DNA from: Cristatella mucedo
Taxonomy: Eukaryota; Bryozoa; Phylactolaemata; Cristatellidae
DNA: 62,000 bases
Reading direction: 5' to 3'
NCBI GenBank assembly: GCA_009760855.2
Contig: WPIO01000019.1
Span: 4,257,501-4,319,500, forward strand
Part shown: piece after piece, positions 1-25,312 of the stretch
Layout of the letters: each line of letters starts with the position of its first letter
How positions within the stretch are numbered: the stretch's first letter is position 1
The notes under the pieces: generated by a model
What the model was told of the DNA's origin: nothing
Databases searched by the model: none
What the model saw: the letters and a program-made list of their open reading frames with translations, nothing else
Translations under genes and position numbers: made by a program

Positions 1-249
1 TAATGTATATATATATATATATATAGTACAAATATATACATATAAATGTGTATGTGTTAATATATATATATATATATATATTATTATGTTATATATATAT
101 ATATATATAATATATATATATAACATATATATAGTATATATAGTTATATAATATATATATATATATATATAATATTATATATAGTTATTTATATTATATA
201 TAGTTATTTATATTATAATATTATAATATTATATATAGTTATTTATATT

Positions 250-281
<32 letters not shown>

Positions 282-347
282 TATACATATATATATATAT
301 ATATAATATATATAGTATATATATAGTTATATATATACTATATATAG

Positions 348-383
<36 letters not shown>

Positions 384-660
384 TAATATATATATATATA
401 TATATACACATACACATTTATATGTATATATGTATATATATATATATATATATAGTACACATATACATATATATATATATAAATATAGGCTAATATATAT
501 ATATATATATATATTAGCCTATTTAGTAGCCTCATTTATATATTATATATTATATATATAATGTATATATATAATATATATATATATGAGGCTATTAAAT
601 AGTTTTTATTATTATATTATATTATTATATTAATTATTAGTACATTATATATATATTTTT
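1..660. repeat. AT-rich (TA)n microsatellite region
   Basis: Almost pure alternating TA with interspersed TATATAGTTATTTATATTA variants and short palindromes such as the pair of 'aggctaatata'/'tatattagcct' arms near 487-522. No coding signal is visible; the reading frame here encodes only Tyr/Ile repeats. It lies on the side where the rest of the FBXW9-like gene should be and may be intronic. Confidence 0.9.
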
Positions 661-819
661 TAGCTCATTAAACAGCCTCATTGTATAGCTGCAGAAGAGC
701 CTTAACGTCTGTCACCACCACTTGCAGTTGGCAATAAAGGAGCGCCCACTGTAGGATTCGAACCCACGACCTCGGTCGCAAAGAGCAAGCACCTTACCTC
801 CAGGGCTATCATGGCCCGT
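661..819 (-). mobile_element. tRNA-derived SINE (minus)
   Basis: Read on the minus strand this is a tRNA-like head with a box B (ggattcgaacccac on plus, i.e. GGTTCGAATCC type), followed by the body shared by all SINEs of this window: paired 'ccactgcaag', 'aaggctcttctg' and 'gaggctgtttaat' blocks. It abuts the 3' tail of the LINE-A relative at 822-1410. Confidence 0.75.
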
Positions 820-821
820 TA

Positions 822-1410
822 TACTAATAACAATAATAATAATAATACGATTGCATAGCACCCTAAGAGAACTAAATCTCTTTCTAGGCACTTTGGTGAT
901 AGCATGCACAGTGTGAGCATGTATAAGCACACTAAGAACAATTCACACGAGCAGAGCGCATGCAGTACGGAACATTCGTAGGCTTTATCATCTTTTGAAA
1001 TATATACAAGTTAAGACATGTCATTACATCAGTTGGAAGTGAGTTCCAGGCTCTGGAAGCACAAGAGCTGAAGGCACTGTAGCCAAAGGATTTGAGGTTG
1101 GTTAGAGGCACAACTAAGCAACTTTGAGTCAGAAGAGAGGGTGGTACGACACTATGCCTGATGAGGAAGTAATTCCGATATTCAGCCGGAGTAAAAGAAT
1201 GATGGGACCTAAAAGTGAGTGATAAAACATGGGAGACGACAAGTTGCTCACTGGGGAGCCAGCGCAGGTCGGTAAGAAGTGGTGCAATGTGGCAGTTGCG
1301 ACATTTACGACAGACAAGTCTAGCTGCACAGTTTTGCAACCCGTACAGCATCCTATAGCACAGGCAGCAAGACCAGCAAGTAGTAAGTGCCTGTAGTCTA
1401 GTCGTGATGC
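822..1410 (-). mobile_element. LINE-A-like 3' fragment, diverged
   Basis: The minus strand encodes the C-terminal region downstream of the reverse transcriptase: an 'AARLVCR..R.CHI.PLL.DL.WLP' block, then 'LSLTFRS.HS' and 'WNSLP', interrupted relative to better copies. It ends in the typical LINE-A 3' end (AGAGATT-AGTTCTC hairpin-like block, then an ATT repeat; on plus 'aataataataataat' at 835). It is more diverged than the copies at 26-27 kb and resembles the copy at 7.3-9.1 kb. Confidence 0.8.
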
Positions 1411-1584
1411 CAAATGCATAGAAGCGATATATTGGGACTCGGTTCATCGACTTCCCTCTGGTCCACAATTGTTGCAGAACAGAAGAGATCCCAAGAAGAC
1501 TGAATGCGCCCCATGCACCAAGCCCTCGTGTATAACACATCGTGCCCCACGTGTGCTACTGCGCACACTGAATTCAGCTTCTGG

Positions 1585-1615
1585 CGCTCACCTCCGCTCA
1601 CCTCCGCTCACCTCC
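1585..1615. repeat. 10-bp minisatellite, three units
   Basis: The unit 'gctcacctcc' is repeated three times in tandem. Short and without other context. Confidence 0.7.
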
Positions 1616-1684
1616 ACTTCCACAGTAAAGCGATCACCATTATGATGCTTCAGACGCCTACCACCTACGCATAGTCACAAAATA

Positions 1685-1815
1685 AAGGCTGGCTGATATA
1701 ACAGCCTCAGTTCTATATCAGCAGAAGAGCCTTAACGGGTATCACCACCACCTGCAGACGGCATAAAGGATTGCTGATGCAGGACTTGGACCCGCGAACT
1801 GGGTCGTGAGGAGCG
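1685..1815 (-). mobile_element. tRNA-derived SINE (minus), diverged
   Basis: Same body as the SINE at 661-819: 'ataacagcctca', 'agaagagcctta', 'tcaccaccacctgcag', then a damaged tRNA-like head in which box B is altered (ggacttggacccg). Confidence 0.6.
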
Positions 1816-2698
1816 ACCATTTTACGCCTGAGCTCAGACTCAGGGAAACATCTTGCCCCTCTTGCTAACGACGGGTGCATGCGACTATTGCTCCCTAATC
1901 GTGTGCCAGGTGAGGACGGCCACAAACACATCTCTACACACAGACCTGTTAGAGCACACAAACAGCAGCACTTCGAAAGGGCAGCCAGGGAACAGCAACC
2001 ATTGCTGATACTGATGCACAAGGAAGCAGCGACGCGGAACTTTAACCTTTTAGCTTTTCATTCTTAGAGACCTAAAATCCTCATTATATCTTCACTCACG
2101 GTCAAGAGCATTCTGCCTGCAGGAATCTCAGGCTCAGTTCTCTGCTGGTGGCGAGTTTTTTTGCATGCTGATTAGGACAAGCGTAGCCTGCAGCACGTAC
2201 TAGACGGTTCGCTCAAACAGTCACTTCATGCAGAGCCAAATGCCAAGCCGCCCCCGGAAGTGCCATGAGCAGGCTACGAAAGCATGCACTGCAGCGCATT
2301 TAAGCTGGATAGCCACAGAATTACTTCGAGTGCAAGCTGCTCTTCAAAGATAATTCGGGTGAGGAAGGTCATGGAAATCGTCAAATGCAGTTACAAAAAG
2401 TCTAGGAAAAACTTACAAACCACGACTTAACCCATGCAACGAGCGAATAGCAGGTCCAAACTAGGAGATGCAGCCCTAGTGCACAAGGTGCCGCGGCACA
2501 CCTGTTACTGCTCGAGTGCATACAAATGAGGACAGTGACATACACTACATTAAAGAGTGCTCTGAATGCTGCTCTAGGCCACGACTATCAACTGAATTCA
2601 AGGGTATATTTTGGCAAACACAGGGGCATAGTTTCGAAACTGAACTTCAAAATGCCTTTTTCCTAGTCATCAAAGACTCTTCCAGCAGAAAACATCAC

Positions 2699-5427
<2,729 letters not shown>

Positions 5428-5429
5428 CC

Positions 5430-7340
5430 GTCAAGAGCAAACTGCTTCTACAAACGAATTAACAAGTGTACTCGACTGATTACTATCTGGAAGTGGAGCT
5501 TGGCCACTGCAGCTACCCATGTAAGCAAGGTCACTTCTAATTGAGATGGACGACGACCCTTTTCGGAGTACCATCAAGCACGCGGCAAACCACAGTGCCA
5601 CAAGTTCAGAAGAAAGGCAGCCGAAAAGCTGCTTCAGTCCTTCGCGCCAGCTTTCGAGGACCGGATAAAGCTTGCAAAGGACCGGCTACCACAGAAAGAT
5701 GACTGAATCCATACATAAGACATACAAACTCGAGACGAAGCGAATACTGTTAAGAGGTGTTAGTAGAAATGCACAGGGCAACATTACATATATAAAAAAA
5801 CAGTGCTGTCCAATAACTCACGGCTCAGCATGGCCACTAACTGCGTTGTACCGAGAAATGCTAAAGATCAAAATCGTGGAGTAGATCACATGCTGTGTTG
5901 CTAAAAACTTAGCTGTTCCGCAAGGCTTGTGCTACGTCCGAGTGAATTGTCCTGTTTCGTGGCTGTGCGTTACGAAACTGCGCACGTCGTGACTGAGGGC
6001 AAGAGACGTGGTTTTACCTGTTTTTCGTGCATGGGCTTTCTGTTACCAGCGCAAGATTTGACTACAGGTCACTAACCGAGTGTCCGAGTGTTTCCTCGTG
6101 TGCTTTTGCTTGCTGGTCTAAGCAATATACTTGGGTTCTTTTGCATGCTTGCTGGTCTAAGCAGGACACTTAGGGTGTCATCAGCTATTGGTTTTTGTTT
6201 CTCTTGCAGCGACTTGCAAAGCGAGATTAAGTTCATTTTGGGGGCTATACGAGACTATTATTATTATTAAAATGATTACTATTATTATTATTATTATTAG
6301 CCTAACTGACCGAAACACATACAAGTATGCCAGGAGGGCCATCCACAAAAAGGCAATCTGCTTAGGGCTTCGCCGGTCCGACACAGGCAGCCATGGTAGA
6401 GGGGGACTGGGGTACTCGACTACCTCTGGCCCGACCGGACACGTAAAGCCAAAAAGACTTAAGACATCGAACGTATGAAAGTATGGGACAAAGAACCATA
6501 GCCAAGTCCCGACTGAATTGTTCTACATCAAAGAGAATTCAGGATGAACCAGTAGCAGGAGCGGTGCAAAATAATGGTCCGTTGCCCGAGCGTTATCGCA
6601 ATCGACTCACATGCAAGCATCTCCGAAATAACACGCCGTTCAAGTTTTCCAAGTTACGCGCCAGATCATCGCAACCCCGCCGCAAGTCCCCTTGCCCGTG
6701 TGCCTTCCAGCGCCAACCCGGCTTCGCTTTTCTACTTCAAAGGCCACCTCAGCGGAGCAAGCGGCCACACCACTCCTATTAATGTCAAGGACATTGTTGG
6801 CTCGTAAAACGGCTCGGTATAACAGCCGGATTCTCGACAAACACCGGAATGGCTCGATCAGGCTTGCCTGAGTCGAATCCATCGAATGCATCATTTTTTA
6901 ATTAAGTGCATTCGATCCGACCTTTGCTCGATTTAACGGACGTTCTTCGTGAGAGCCCGGAGGGGGGGTTGTCGAAGGTCGGCCACGTTTCACGAAGCTC
7001 ATACCTTGGGAGAGGGCGCTTCGCAGGCCAGCACAGTACTTTTTTCTTGTACCCAAATAATTATTACTTTCTTAGTTCAACCTAAGGGGCTAAGGGATGG
7101 CGCCACGTCCGTATTGAGATCCGGATCTAAGAAACCTGGGAGAGCCGACCCATTGAGTCGAGGGCAGATTCCCACAGATGAACCGGGTTCGGACTTGGAA
7201 GCCCGGCAAGAACTCTCAACTTCCCTCTTAACTGTGTTGCCTCTTGCGTTAGAGGAGCTCGCTTCTGCTCCGTTAGCTAAAGCAGGTGGAGCTCGGTTGG
7301 CAACATTGGTCGGGGGGGGGGGCACTCCGCTGGAGGTAGT
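5430..7340. other. Intergenic, no supported gene
   Basis: I found no conserved exon here. A 131-codon open frame on plus (6949-7344) and several antisense frames have no recognisable domain. A short LINE-A-type end with a TTA repeat lies at about 6200-6300 (plus). GC content rises after 6.6 kb. Confidence 0.5.
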
Positions 7341-7344
7341 TTAG

Positions 7345-9130
7345 CAAACCAGTGAGACGCCAAAATACCCTAGATGCACTAAATCCAGTACGAACTACTA
7401 GGAACCTCATCCCAATTGCACCTTCACAGTAAGCTTGTCTTCTGTAACTCACCAATCGCAAGTCCTCCGGCTGGTGCATCAAAGCACTTGCACTTGGTGA
7501 CAAACTCTACAGCTAGGCTTATCTGTAGCACTTTGCTGGCCTTGGCTGAATTTTAGCGCAAACAAGAGCTGTTCGGAGGCGGGCTAGAACTCCTCTGTCC
7601 TGGAGCAGTGAGCCAGAGAGGAGCGTCAGCGCGGCTAGAAAGCAAGAGCTTAAGAGCAAGCCAGGAAGCTGAGACCGGCGGTGGCGATTCGGCCTTTAGA
7701 ATTGGTCCGATACCCGCGGAAGCTGCTGATTGATGTTGGCTGGCCTGTCAACCTCCGCCTTCACTCGGTCCAAGAAAGAATCGCCTGGAACCCATTCGCC
7801 ATTCAAGCTGGACAGAGGGGACATTCCAGTGGCCTAGTGCCGGTATTAGTTCCTTACCGTAATGAGCCATGGTGTCGGGCCCAATACCACTAAGCTCTTG
7901 CCCCATTGTCTCAGCCAAGTATTTAAGAGTCGAGCGACGCTCGCTCTGTGTCTATTGTCTGTGGTCTTCTGTCTTTGGTCCGGCACCGCCGTCGGACTCG
8001 TTTCTCTGAAAGCGAGGGAGGAGGGCGGGCTGTTCGCCGGCGATTGGCGGAACAAGACGAGACAGCGCTAGGAGGATTCGGTGGACTCCACCGAATACGG
8101 TCGTATCGCGCCCGAGCTGGCATTTTGTGTTTCTTTTGTGTTTTGTGTGTGCGCGCTAGCACGTGGTCTCGGCATAGGGATTTGCCGGCGCGAGCTAGAC
8201 GTAGTTGGCGTGTGTGGAGTATTCCTGCCGCACTGGTGGGAACCGAGTTCTAGTTCTCCGGTTAGGGGTTTAGGCTCTGGTTCGGGCTCAGTGTGGAGAA
8301 GTGTTCCCTCCGCAAGAGTGTTGGTGCTGTTGAGAGCGTGCGAGGAGTGTGGAGATAAAACTGAGCTAGGCGCGCAGCGACTTTGTGCGCTGGCGAATAA
8401 AGCTCGGTAAAATCCCCAATTTGTGTGTCTCGCTTTCCAATTCACGCCGCGGACTCACGACCCCCTTTAGTAACGGTAAGCTGGTCAGCGCCAGAAACGC
8501 TCGTTTCGTGGCGGCCAGCTTATTGCGCGTAGGCGCGCACCGAACGGCATTAGGCGATAGGCTACGCCGCTAAGTAAGCGGCAGGTCAAGCTTACTCCGC
8601 CGAGCCTTCGGCGTTACATATCTGTCGTGAACGCCACAGTTGTCACATTTCAGCACTTCTTACCGACGCGCTTTGGCTCCCGATTAAGTAGCCTATCGAC
8701 TTCAATGTTTCGTCACTCACTTTTACGTTTCTTTATTCTCTTGCTCTGGCCTACCTATTTGAAATACTTTCTAATCAGGCAAGCCATAGTAGCACTTGCT
8801 CTTCTAACCCATGTCCCGTGCATGTGCCGTGAACCAACCTCAAATCTCTTGGAGACATTGCCTTTAGTTCGTATGCATCCAAATCCTGGAACTTACTTCC
8901 GACTGATGTCATGACATTCCTTGACTTGACGACGTTTAGAAGAAGCTAAAAACACACCTGTTCCTTATAGCAATTCTTGGGGCCGTGCAAATTGCCCAGT
9001 GAGTGATTTTGCGTGCTGATGCTGTGCATTTTATCACTAACTATATTGACATGCTTCCTTAAAAAACATGCAAAGTGCTTAGTAAAAAAAATAGTTCACT
9101 GAGGGCGCTATGCGTATGTCTTATTACTAC
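7345..9130 (+). mobile_element. LINE-A-like copy split by a solo LTR
   Basis: The left part (about 7345-7523) matches LINE-A from 'cttctgcaactcact' to 'aaactc.gcagctaggcttgtctgt'. The match resumes at 8619 with 'tatctgtcgtgaacgccacagttgtcacat' and runs through 'WNS/TYFRLMS', the stop and the 3' end ('cactgagggcgctatgc...ttattacta') to about 9130. The 1.1 kb between is absent from all other copies. Many substitutions and frameshifts make this a dead copy. Confidence 0.78.
7524..8618 (+). mobile_element. Solo LTR (TG...CA, 4-bp TSD)
   Basis: The insert interrupting the LINE-A copy begins TGTAGCAC and ends CGTTACA, so it has TG...CA ends with a 4-base inverted repeat (TGTA/TACA). It is flanked by TATC at 7520-7523 and 8619-8622. 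Inside are a TATA-like TATTTAAG at 7920-7927 and AATAAA at 8396-8401, spaced as promoter and polyadenylation signals are in an LTR. I saw no gag/pol frame and no second LTR, so this looks like a solo LTR left by recombination. The superfamily is not determinable from this sequence; a 4-bp duplication is compatible with Ty3/Gypsy-type elements. Confidence 0.72.
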
Positions 9131-9744
9131 AGTTATCAGGCTGCAAAATTCTCTCGTGGAGCCCTAGGGATTAAGAGTCATCTCGCCAGACTTTGACATA
9201 GCTCCTTCGCATTGACATACCTTTCACATAACCAGGAATCGACCCTCAAATTTACACGAGTAACAATCGCAGCAGTAACTGTTTTTTGGTGTGAAAAGTG
9301 GCTCATTACGTTTGACCCCGATCCTACGCTTAAAGGTCAAAATGCCTGCCCTCATTTACTCAAAAGCAAGGAAATCGCGTTAAGTCAACAGTTTCATAAT
9401 CAGAGATTATAAATGCATCCAAGCCCCTTGAACCTTCTGGACACTTTGCTTGGCATAGCCCCAATCTAAGAGATATAAGCATAATACGTAGCATATACTT
9501 ACAACGATCCATAAAAGTACAAATACCAAGTTAAGGACACTTAAGGATTGTAGGAGAAGTTTTCACCAAGGTGTAAAATTGTAAAGGCATGCTGGGGAAA
9601 AGTGCACAACAAGTCGTGAGGCAGGATTTGAAGCACATTAGTTGGGATAGCCAAGTTCCGCTAAGCTCGCGAGCAGTGCAAATGATAAAGAAAGCTCTAA
9701 AATAGTTTTTTGGAGGAGCTCAGAAGGTAAGCAATCATGACGAC

Positions 9745-9855
9745 AATTATAATAATAATAATAATATATTTGCATAGCGCCCTCGAAGAGCTTAATCGAT
9801 TTCTAGGCACTTTACATATGCTCTAAAAAAAAGCATGATCAAATAGTAGTAGCAA
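9745..9855 (-). mobile_element. LINE-A 3' tail
   Basis: (AAT)n followed by 'atttgcatagcgccctcgaagagcttaatcgatttctaggcactttacatatgct', the reverse complement of the LINE-A end; about 110 bp. Confidence 0.8.
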
Positions 9856-10512
9856 GATGCATGACGATGAGTTTGCGTTTTCAAACCAGCATGCGTGCGA
9901 CCAGTCATCCCGGCAGTCATCTCCGGAGCTGAAACCGGAAGTCTCCGCTAGTACCAACCAAGGCAGCAGGCGCCCGCCGCATCATTGCATTCAGCAAGCT
10001 GGCAGTATTGCAGCGTAAGCTGCCGAGCAGCTCGACGGTTGCCTTGGAAAAGGCAAATCTCGCTCACCTCGGAAAGCATGGTAGCAGACAGGCGAGTGAT
10101 GCAGAGGCAGTGAGTGAATGCCTCAACAGCGGGCGGGCGCCGTACAGTTCTCTGCCGTTTCCGCTACAACCGACACGATCTCCTAATTGCATCTAGAATA
10201 ATGGTGCACGTAAATGGAGGCAAAAATAGCTAGCATACCACACATACCTTTTCGCGCCTTCCCTGCCTGGGTTAACGGTCCAGTCTGCATGGCACATCTG
10301 AACGAGCATTCGCGACGGATGTTTGACCGCTCTACAATCAACCATATCTTTCTATCTATATTCAATATCAGTGTCGCGAGTTTTGGGGCAATGAAGGACA
10401 TTTCGTGACTGTCTCTCATCGTTCTACATTTTACAGCCAGCGTTTTTGCGAGACTGTATAACTTTATTCTCTTGTACAAAAACATTGTATTCCTGCGCCT
10501 CGCACTACTTAC

Positions 10513-10530
10513 TTCGTCAATCGCGGCCAT
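10513..10530 (-). CDS. Candidate first coding exon (MAAIDE|)
   Basis: On the minus strand, ATGGCCGCGATTGACGAA is followed directly by a perfect GTAAGT donor at 10512-10507. The ATG has G at +4 and lies beside a CpG-rich stretch. A divergent promoter with the Ig-domain gene starting at 11869 is therefore possible. The same frame stays open upstream for about 30 codons. I could not find the next exon; joining to the F-box exon at 5427 fails because the phase does not match. It may be a chance donor or a 5' exon of another transcript. Confidence 0.3.
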
Positions 10531-11006
10531 GGACCATGAACCTCTGGTAATTGACTTTGATAGGGCTTCAAAGCCATAAATGTAACTTCTGTCCAGCTTG
10601 GTTTCCTTAGTAACGGTGGGCACTGCCGTATTAACGCTCTAAGCTGGGGCTCGTATTTACCGTCGGCTGGTGAAGCTGCGTTCAAACGCGTCTGCGAGGC
10701 AATTTCTACGGACGCCACCTCACGGCGACACCCCAGCTCGCAAGCCCACGAGGTCGCACCTACGTAGGAGATGCTGTTGTGGCTCTTTCATTCAAACCCA
10801 CCCGAATCCCGGCCTGCACTCGAAGCACCATTAACGTACTCAGTGAGAGTGAGACACAGTAGCAGATTAAAGGTTTGCAAGAATTTCGCTACTTATCTGC
10901 GACTTTTCGAGAACTTTCGCTACTTATAGCCGCGTTGCCCGGTGTAAAGCTTCGATGGAGTATCCTAATCAACCAAAATTCGCGCTTGAATAGCCGTGAG
11001 CCGCTT

Positions 11007-11100
11007 TATGTATCTCCGTCTGTAACTCCGCGAAGCCACAATGACTAAGTGGGTGTTTCGCGGGAGCGTCTTCCAAAGCGCGCTCCCCTCCCCCTACTCT
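11007..11100 (-). mobile_element. LINE-B 3' end, diverged
   Basis: 'tatctccgtctgtaactccgcgaagccacaatgactaagtgggtgtt' matches the last ~90 bases of LINE-B (reverse complement), diverged and more GC-rich than other copies. It is embedded in the CpG island. Confidence 0.65.
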
Positions 11101-11868
11101 GCGAATTTACTCCCCTAGGCGCACTACTTTTCAGGGGGCCGCACCGATTGAAGCGCACCGTGAGCAGGTGCCTGGGCCTCCGCCGCCACGAGGCCGACGC
11201 GCGGATTGCTCCTTCTCTATCCCATATATAGAAATGCCACGGCTCGGTGAAAGAAGTCCGTAATCGCTGTGGCATCCAAGAAGGCCCCCGTCGGCTAGTA
11301 CGACGCTGTCCACTGCAAAAACGGTTACGGCTCGCGGCTTATCTAGCGGCCTATATACCCCGCATCCGGATCGCCCTGTTCGCACTTAGCGGCGGCCGGA
11401 CGGCGGGTTCGCGAAGCGATATCTGACACTCCCGCGAGCCGCTCCTTCGCTCATCTCAGCGGACTAGGATTGAGACCTCGCGGGAGAGACAGCGAGTGGC
11501 CCCGCCGCCGCCGCTCAATGGTTCCTAGGCCCACCGGTAGCTCGGCGCCGGGCGAGACGGCTGCGCCGCCTTCGACAGCCGCGGCAAGCGCCAGGTAATT
11601 TCGTAAACGGTACGACGCCGCCGCCGCCGCCGCCGCCGCTCGCGCCCTCCCACTCCGCCGGACGCCGCTCCAACCGGGCGTCGGCGGAAGCCTCGGCGGC
11701 CCCCGGGAGGTCAGCGCTCAAGCCGACCGACGGTACCCGAGATGCCGCTAATTGCGCGCAGCGAGCGCCGCGCCAGCCGCCGGCTCCGCCGCCGCCGCGC
11801 CTCGGCCGTCCCGGGCCGGCCATGCCCCGGTCCGGCGGCGACCGCACGCGCCTGCTTGCAGCTGCGCC

Positions 11869-22071
<10,203 letters not shown>

Positions 22072-22606
22072 CGAATAAGTCTCCCGGACTCAATCATCGG
22101 AGGCGCGGCGAAAAATGCTCGCCTGCCTCGCTGTACCGGAATGTCCGGCCTCGGAGAGACGGTCGCTCTGGCTCGCCCCGCCGAGCTGGAGCGGCCTCTT
22201 CGGAGCCGCATATCGAAGGCAGTCTCGCTAGCCCCCTTGCATAAGCCCAGGGACCGTTGCTTCGGCAGCCCCTTGCAGGCGCCCTCAATTCCCCGCCACG
22301 CCCCCCCCCCCCCCCCCCGCTCGCCAGTCTGCGCCAGGTGCGCAGCGCCTGCTGGGCACGTTCCTTTCTCGCCGGCTGTTCGCTGTGCGTCCGGCGGCTC
22401 GGCTTTATAGCCATTGGCTGCGCTCGGTAGTGTAACCGCGCCCTCTATCGTGTACACCGAACTTTATCCGCGGCCACGTCTAAACGAGAGTACCAGCGAT
22501 CGGGCGATTCAGCGTCGACGAAGGATGGACGTCACCGGGCGAGAGACAGGCAGCCGCTGTGCCGACCATTGTAGGATTTAATAAATGTCACTTCATCACG
22601 ATAGGA
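22072..22606 (+). other. Putative 3' UTR with AATAAA
   Basis: The stretch after the stop of the Ig-domain gene is GC-rich and contains a run of about 17 C at 22302-22318. A canonical AATAAA lies at 22580-22585. I see no further exon. Confidence 0.5.
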
Positions 22607-23795
22607 AGTCGATTTTCAGTTCAGATAAGGACTAGATGTCCAGCCGTCAGCGTGCCGGGCTCGAGAGCGTGGGGTCGTTCCTCCATGACCTCAAAGAGTG
22701 CGTGAATGAAAGACGTCGAGCGTGCACGTGCAGGTTGCAGCGTCACTGAGGTAGATTCGCGCTAGGTCAACTTCTTGGTTAAATCTTGTAGGATTCGCTG
22801 CCACACGGTGCCCAGACACGAGCCCAAGAGCGTCAGTGAGTGCGAGGTCAAGCCGCGATCGCGTAAGAGGCGCCGGTAGATCGTAAAAGTTGGGCCTCGC
22901 CGAACTCTCGAGCGCGCTGAATACGGCAATGAATACGGCACGCGCGTATCACCTCGTGCAGAATGCAGTCTTACGGTAGGCCGTTGTATGGTCCAGCGGA
23001 GTTTATGGCGCTGCCGCGGGTTTATGAGCCATGCCATTTTGTGGGGAAATGGTTTTACGTGGGTGAGTTACGGCCTGCAGAGGAGGGTAAGTGGGGGGGG
23101 GGATCAGGCGCCGGAGAGAACGGCTGTGAGTCGTCGCGAAGCGAACGCTGGCCACAACACGGTTGCTCGAGCTGGTTTGGTCCGGCAGTTAAGGTGCTCG
23201 CCCCGACCAAGGCCCTGGCTGAGGTCGTGGGCTCGAGCCCCGAGGCATATGTGAAGCGCCTGACTAGAGATTACGTTCCCTTGAGGCGCTACACACATGA
23301 ATTTTATGTATTCATTTGTTCACTCACTCGGTGTTTCCGTAGCGTCGCTTGCTTGCAGTCGGAGCGTCAAACCACACAGAATTTATCCGGCCGACTCTCG
23401 GAGTCTGCACACGGAAAGTCTGGCTTTGTCCTAAAGCTAGGTAGCTAGGGCTGCGAGCGACGCAACTACCCAGCTACCTGGAAAGCGCGAAAGATCCAGC
23501 CGGCTCGCTGCTCGGCTCGTCAATATTCGTCCGTTACCTTTTTGAGGCCGCTCGGTACGGGCGTGCCGGTGTGGGCGACATTGACCCAGAATGCCTAGAG
23601 ACGACTGGCATGTCGATCGTCCAGGAGAAAGACGCAGCGGAATCGGTCATTCGGCAATACGATAGCGAAAGCTGTCGCAGCGATGCCGGCCAGGACGGCG
23701 CCGAACGGAATTGCGCCGAACGGAATTTCGCCGAGCTTCCGTCGACTTCCGTCGCTTGCGAAGCCCGAGCGGGCTTTCTGTTCGCAACGTAACCA
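22606..23795. other. Intergenic, no supported gene
   Basis: GC-rich with several open frames (for example 22963-23448 plus) and no recognisable domain. A tRNA-like segment (23170-23245, plus) has box B 'gggctcgagccc' and resembles the heads of the GC-rich SINEs at 12.98 and 25.15 kb, without a convincing body. Confidence 0.45.
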
Positions 23796-23797
23796 AC

Positions 23798-24480
23798 TCA
23801 CCGCTTTTGCAACTCACTGCTTGCTGGTCTGCCGGCCTGTGTGTGTGTGTCGGGCGCTTGCTGCTGGTGCAAAACTCGGCCGCTAGGCTGGTCTGTCGTG
23901 AGCGTCGCAGTTGCCACACCACACCACTTCTCGCCGACCTGCACTGGCTACCAGTCAAGCAACGCATCGACTTCAAGGTTTTGCCTCTCACTTTTAGGTC
24001 CCTCCATTCTTTGGCTCCAGCCTACCTATCAGATCTACTCCCCCAGCAGGCCAAGCATCGTTCCACCGCTTTTCGGAGTCTAACTGCTTACCTATACCTC
24101 GTACGAACCTTAAATTTTTTGGAGACCTTGCCTTTAGTTCGTATGCTCCCAAAGCCCTGGAACTCACTTCCGACTATACGACATCCCCTGACTTGACGAC
24201 ATTTAAAAAGAAGCTAAAGGCGTATCTATTAATAACAGCATTTAGTGAATCCAGGTGATTCGATCATGTATACTTACGGGTACTGCCGCTAACAATATCT
24301 GCATGCTGACCCTGCGAATGTCACCTCCAACTATGTTATGCTTGTTGAAATTGAGCATGCTACCATTAATTAACAAATCGACCATTCTTACTTCGCAGCA
24401 AATGTAGAGTGCGTTGAAAGAGATTAATTTCTTGGAGGGTGCTATACAGATGAATTATTATTATTATTATTATTATTATA
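23798..24480 (+). mobile_element. LINE-A 3' fragment
   Basis: Starts at 'cttttgcaactcactgcttgctggtctgccggc' and continues with 'aaaactcggccgctaggctggtctgtcgtgagcgtcgcag', the [17 protein letters not shown] block, frameshifts after 'PQQAKHRS', the 3' end ('gtagagtgcgttgaaagagattaatttcttggagggtgct') and a (TTA)n tail at 24456-24480. Confidence 0.9.
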
Positions 24481-24870
24481 CTAACGTCACGCATCGCGCT
24501 GCTGCCCAAAGCCCGCTCCGAGGGCAGACCTCAGCAGCGGCAGCTGGTCGCCCACCCTCACCTGGTCAACCGTTGATTGGCCCACCGACCGACCGGCCCT
24601 AGCCGAGTCTCGAGCAGGTGCCGGGCCATTAAATTGAGCGCTCCCCTTTAGAAGCTGCAGCGGTGGCAGCGCGTAGCCGATCCAAGCTGCTGCCCTGCCA
24701 GCCGGCCGTCCACCTCCAGTCGCGTCACTTCTCTGCAGCCGCGTCAGGCGACAGTTCGTTGAGTGCCGACGCGGAAGCTCGGCCTTTGCGTAAAAGTCGA
24801 AAGCCTGCAGCCCCACGTGCTGCCGGAAAAAACGAAACAGTGGCGCGCTAAATCAGCCAGATTGTGACAG

Positions 24871-24873
24871 TCG

Positions 24874-24929
<56 letters not shown>
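24871..24929. repeat. (GT)n microsatellite
   Basis: Perfect TG dinucleotide repeat of about 58 bases. Confidence 0.98.
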
Positions 24930-24931
<2 letters not shown>

Positions 24932-25149
24932 TATTTGTAGTTGGCTAGGCAGCAGAAAAGCCGAAGGCGCGCTATAGGCAGCCAGTTGTGTCTTAGCAAC
25001 TGAGCCAAATTGTGAAGTAGGCTTTGAGCCGTACCGTACGCCATAGCCGAGGCTGCACGCCGTAACTCTCCACCGCTGTCGAAGAGACCGCTCTAAGCTA
25101 GGGACAGATGAAGAAGGGATAGATAGATAGAAGGAGGAGCGCTATGTTC

Positions 25150-25312
25150 CCCGTGGTCCCCACGGGACAAGGTGCTCGCTCTTCACGGCCGGAAGCCGGA
25201 AGCGGATTCGAGTCCTGCATTGCCCACAGCGGTAGCGGTGGCGATCGCCGCTAGAAGGCTCTTCTGCCGCTAGACAAAAATGAGCCTGCTAAATCAGCTA
25301 GTATTTATTCGT
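25150..25312 (+). mobile_element. tRNA-derived SINE
   Basis: Head with 'ggacaaggtgctcgctcttcacgg' and box B 'ggattcgagtcctgc', body 'gccgctagaaggctcttctgccgctagacaaaaatgagcctgctaaatcagctag', tail 'tatttattc'. Confidence 0.78.

Noticed and set aside
5428-10530. MAAIDE exon as the first exon of the FBXW9-like gene
   Set aside because: It ends in phase 0. The only good acceptor upstream of the F-box ATG puts the F-box out of frame, and later AGs need a phase 2 donor.
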